64,000 nt of DNA from Vibrio ostreae (GTDB lineage Bacteria > Pseudomonadota > Gammaproteobacteria > Enterobacterales > Vibrionaceae). Shown in pieces: positions 61,981 through 64,000 of this stretch; the first letter of the stretch is position 1, and every line of letters begins with the position of its first letter. Made by a program: the position numbers and the translations under genes. A model generated the notes under the pieces. The model had not been told where the DNA came from. It saw only the letters and a program-made list of their open reading frames with translations, and did no database searches. Where the stretch lies: the NCBI RefSeq assembly GCF_019226825.1, contig NZ_CP076643.1:2480001-2544000 (forward strand), in the 5' to 3' direction.

Positions 61981-63057
61981 ATGGTACTGGAACTCACTTT
62001 TATCTTTTTTAGTGCGTTTGCGATTCTCTTTGTTATGAGAAAGATCGCCAAACGAATCGGCTTAGTGGACAAACCGAATTCAAGAAAACTCCATCAGGGG
62101 GCAGTGCCCTTGGTTGGCGGTATCTCAACTTGTATTGTTATTTCCCAGTTTCTGACTTTCCGTTCAGAGATCATTCAATACAGTGAACTGTTTGTATTCT
62201 CGATTGCAGCCCTGACTTTCGTCGGCGCCCTTGATGATAAGTTTGATCTCAGCGTCAAAGTGCGTATCGCGGTACAGACGGTATTGTCGATTGTAATGAT
62301 GCAAGTTACCGGGATTGAGCTGCATAGCTTAGGAAACCTGTTTGGTAATGGTGAGATCTATCTGGGTTGGTTTGGCTCAGTGGTTACCGTATTTGCGGTG
62401 ATTGGCGCGATTAACGCGTTTAATATGGTAGATGGTATTGACGGGCTGTTAGGTGGGTTATCGATTGTAACCTTTGGCGCAATCGCTTTACTGCTTAATG
62501 TCGACAGCCAACACGGGCTCGCTTACCTGTGTGTGGTGTTTATCACCGCGATGCTGCCGTACATTTTTATGAACCTGGGTATTTTAGGGCGCGAACGTAA
62601 AGTCTTTATGGGTGATGCCGGCAGTATGATGATCGGCTTTACCGTTATCTGGTTACTGTTAGGCTCAAGCCAGATGGGCACTCACCCGTTAATGCGTCCG
62701 GTTACCGCGTTATGGCTGATCGCAGTGCCGCTGATGGACATGGCCGCTATCATGCTGCGCCGGATTAAACGCGGAGATTCACCGTTTAAGCCAGACCGCG
62801 AGCACCTGCACCACATCTTCCAACGCTTGGGGTTAAGCTCACGGCAAACGCTGGTCGCCATTTGCGCCATTGCGATGTGTTTTGCCGCGTTTGGTTTGTA
62901 TGGTGAAGCCGCTCAAATTAGCGAAGCCACGATGCTATATACCTTTATTGCTTGTTTCCTGATTTACGCGACTTTGCTGACTTATGTATGGAGAATTACG
63001 TCATTCCTGCGAAAGTTCAAAGTCGCACGTCCAGGTGAGAAAGTATCTGCTGATTAG
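61981..63057 (+). CDS. wecA: UDP-GlcNAc:undecaprenyl-phosphate GlcNAc-1-P transferase
   Basis: WecA transfers GlcNAc-1-phosphate to undecaprenyl phosphate, the initiation step for O-antigen or enterobacterial common antigen. The 358-residue membrane protein of the MraY/WecA superfamily has about 11 helices; motifs RKLHQGAVPLVGGIS, FVGALDDKFDLSVKV, NAFNMVDGIDGLLGGLS, FMGDAGSMMIGF and DREHLHHIFQRLGL. The -H-L-H-H- cytoplasmic loop and NMVDGIDGL are WecA-type. It starts with ATG 61981; base composition drops sharply around the gene. It ends in a strong terminator. Confidence 0.93.
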   Translation: MVLELTFIFFSAFAILFVMRKIAKRIGLVDKPNSRKLHQGAVPLVGGISTCIVISQFLTFRSEIIQYSELFVFSIAALTFVGALDDKFDLSVKVRIAVQTVLSIVMMQVTGIELHSLGNLFGNGEIYLGWFGSVVTVFAVIGAINAFNMVDGIDGLLGGLSIVTFGAIALLLNVDSQHGLAYLCVVFITAMLPYIFMNLGILGRERKVFMGDAGSMMIGFTVIWLLLGSSQMGTHPLMRPVTALWLIAVPLMDMAAIMLRRIKRGDSPFKPDREHLHHIFQRLGLSSRQTLVAICAIAMCFAAFGLYGEAAQISEATMLYTFIACFLIYATLLTYVWRITSFLRKFKVARPGEKVSAD

Positions 63058-63074
63058 AAAAACTGGGAATTATA

Positions 63075-63110
63075 AAAAAAGGTAAGCAGATTAGATTGCT
63101 TACCTTTTTT
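63075..63110. terminator. Terminator of wecA
   Basis: GGTAAGCA and TGCTTACC form a stem with A-tract and T-tract flanks (63081-63104 core), so it can end transcription from either side. Confidence 0.88.
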
Positions 63111-63195
63111 ATAGCTATATTTCAACAAAAAATAATTACGTAGTAACTAAAAATGTTAAATCGACAATGTAAAAATAACGTATATTATTTAATAT

Positions 63196-64000
63196 TTACC
63201 TTAAGTAATTGTATGCTATTCTTTTTAAAAAAGATGGGCTCAATCGTAGGGCAAATAATGAAATAGTATAAAACCAATTTAAAAAATTATGTCTTCTAAG
63301 CTTTTTCATAGCATAAAACCTAGATAGAAGATCATTTTTAGCTTTAGTTAATCCCCTTCTAGAATGAAATTTTTCATCAACTCTAAATCTTAGAAGTGGA
63401 AGATCTAAGTTCGCAAACACGTATCCTTTACTCATCAAATCAACCCACAAAAAGTAATCTTGTGTATTTTTTAATTCTGAATTGTATTTGAGGTCGCATA
63501 TAGATAAATGAGATAAATTAAACATCACTGTAGGATGATTAAATGGACATCTTTTTATAATGTTATCACTCAAATCTTTATGACTAGTTGGCATCTTTTT
63601 ATAGAATTTTTTATTGTTGGCTCCAAATTCAATAACACTTGTGCCCAAAACTGAAACATTATTATTGTTTCTAAAATACTCAACCTGTTTAGTTATTCGG
63701 TGTGGTTCGCAAACATCATCAGCGTCCATTCTGGCCAAATAAGAAAAACTACCAAGTTTAAAAACCCTACTAATTATGTCATTCAATTGAAATGCTAATC
63801 CTAAGTTTTTTTCAAAAAACTTTATATGAAAATTATCTTTTTCCTCGTATTCAGTCAGTAAACTTCTAAGTTCTTTACTGATATTCCCATCTACATTAAG
63901 GAATATATCTATACTTTTATAATCTTGGTTATATAAACTATCCAGGCTTTCCTTAACATATTCAGGCTTATCTTTCGTGTATACTGATATAGCAACTGCT
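63196..64000 (-). CDS. Family 2 glycosyltransferase (5' end outside window)
   Basis: A family GT2 enzyme that adds a sugar during surface-polysaccharide assembly. Read on the minus strand the frame is open to the right window edge, so the N-terminus is cut. Near the edge it reads AVAISVYTKDKPEYVKESLD, then FLNVDG, the start of a GT-A fold. The DxD region is ARMDADDVCEPHRI, and NTQDYFLWVDLMSKGY is the acceptor-side element. No frame break exists across 63786; the shorter TTG-start open frame is only part of it. G+C is low, as usual in O-antigen or capsule loci. The sugar substrate is unknown. Confidence 0.88.
   Translation of the reverse strand, partial: AVAISVYTKDKPEYVKESLDSLYNQDYKSIDIFLNVDGNISKELRSLLTEYEEKDNFHIKFFEKNLGLAFQLNDIISRVFKLGSFSYLARMDADDVCEPHRITKQVEYFRNNNNVSVLGTSVIEFGANNKKFYKKMPTSHKDLSDNIIKRCPFNHPTVMFNLSHLSICDLKYNSELKNTQDYFLWVDLMSKGYVFANLDLPLLRFRVDEKFHSRRGLTKAKNDLLSRFYAMKKLRRHNFLNWFYTISLFALRLSPSFLKRIAYNYLR

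Noticed and set aside
63196..63786. 196-codon TTG-started frame as a complete glycosyltransferase
   Set aside because: The frame continues without a stop to the window edge with clear GT-A sequence, so the gene is longer and cut by the window.

Overview
The window is chromosomal DNA from a gammaproteobacterium, almost certainly a Vibrio of roughly 50% G+C. The evidence is the rrn operon (16S, tRNA-Glu, 23S, 5S, tRNA-Asp), the orders murB-birA, rhlB-gppA opposite trxA-rho, aroQ-accB-accC, prmA-dusB-fis and hupA-yjaH, a CrbS-type sensor kinase near acs, and an rjg-type exonuclease at the edge of a low-GC polysaccharide locus, as next to the V. cholerae O-antigen cluster. The species cannot be fixed from this sequence alone.

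Layout. (1) 1-4.6 kb: end of coaA, birA-murB on the minus strand, a GNAT enzyme and pssA. (2) 4.6-11 kb: a 13-copy heptamer array, decayed copies of the tRNA-Asp tail, then a complete minus-strand rrn operon with P1/P2 promoters, boxA and a 16S processing stem. (3) 11-20 kb: ubiD-ferredoxin-fre, a periplasmic unknown, rho, trxA, and rhlB-gppA. (4) 20-29.6 kb: an acetate-metabolism block, with a transporter-fused hybrid histidine kinase (CrbS-like), a frameshifted MFS gene, a cNMP/CBS/nucleotidyltransferase protein with a DEDDh exonuclease, and acs. (5) 29.8-34.8 kb: aroQ-accBC, prmA, dusB-fis. (6) 34.8-37.5 kb: a low-GC three-gene accessory cassette (TIGR04255-like protein, signal-bearing HTH protein, unknown protein) with its own repeat-rich upstream region and a complex downstream hairpin; this is the best candidate for an undescribed system. 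(7) 37.5-43.2 kb: a frameshifted AEC transporter, a frameshifted MetE-like gene, a Fur-regulated TonB receptor and zntR. (8) 43.4-52.9 kb: purH-purD, yjaH-hupA, a CNNM protein, an MscS channel, yjaG, a hydroxyacid dehydrogenase and a UDG-family gene. (9) 53-58.5 kb: an envelope cluster of three lipoproteins (two LPP20-like, one with FlgT/CsgG-like features), an MltC-like transglycosylase and two small membrane-associated proteins. (10) 58.6-64 kb: rjg, an alpha/beta hydrolase, a truncated rmlB, wecA and a partial glycosyltransferase at the start of a surface-polysaccharide locus.

Three genes (MFS, AEC, MetE-like) each carry exactly one extra base in a homopolymer. They are either genuine lesions or sequencing overcalls, and all three should be resolved from reads before being called pseudogenes.
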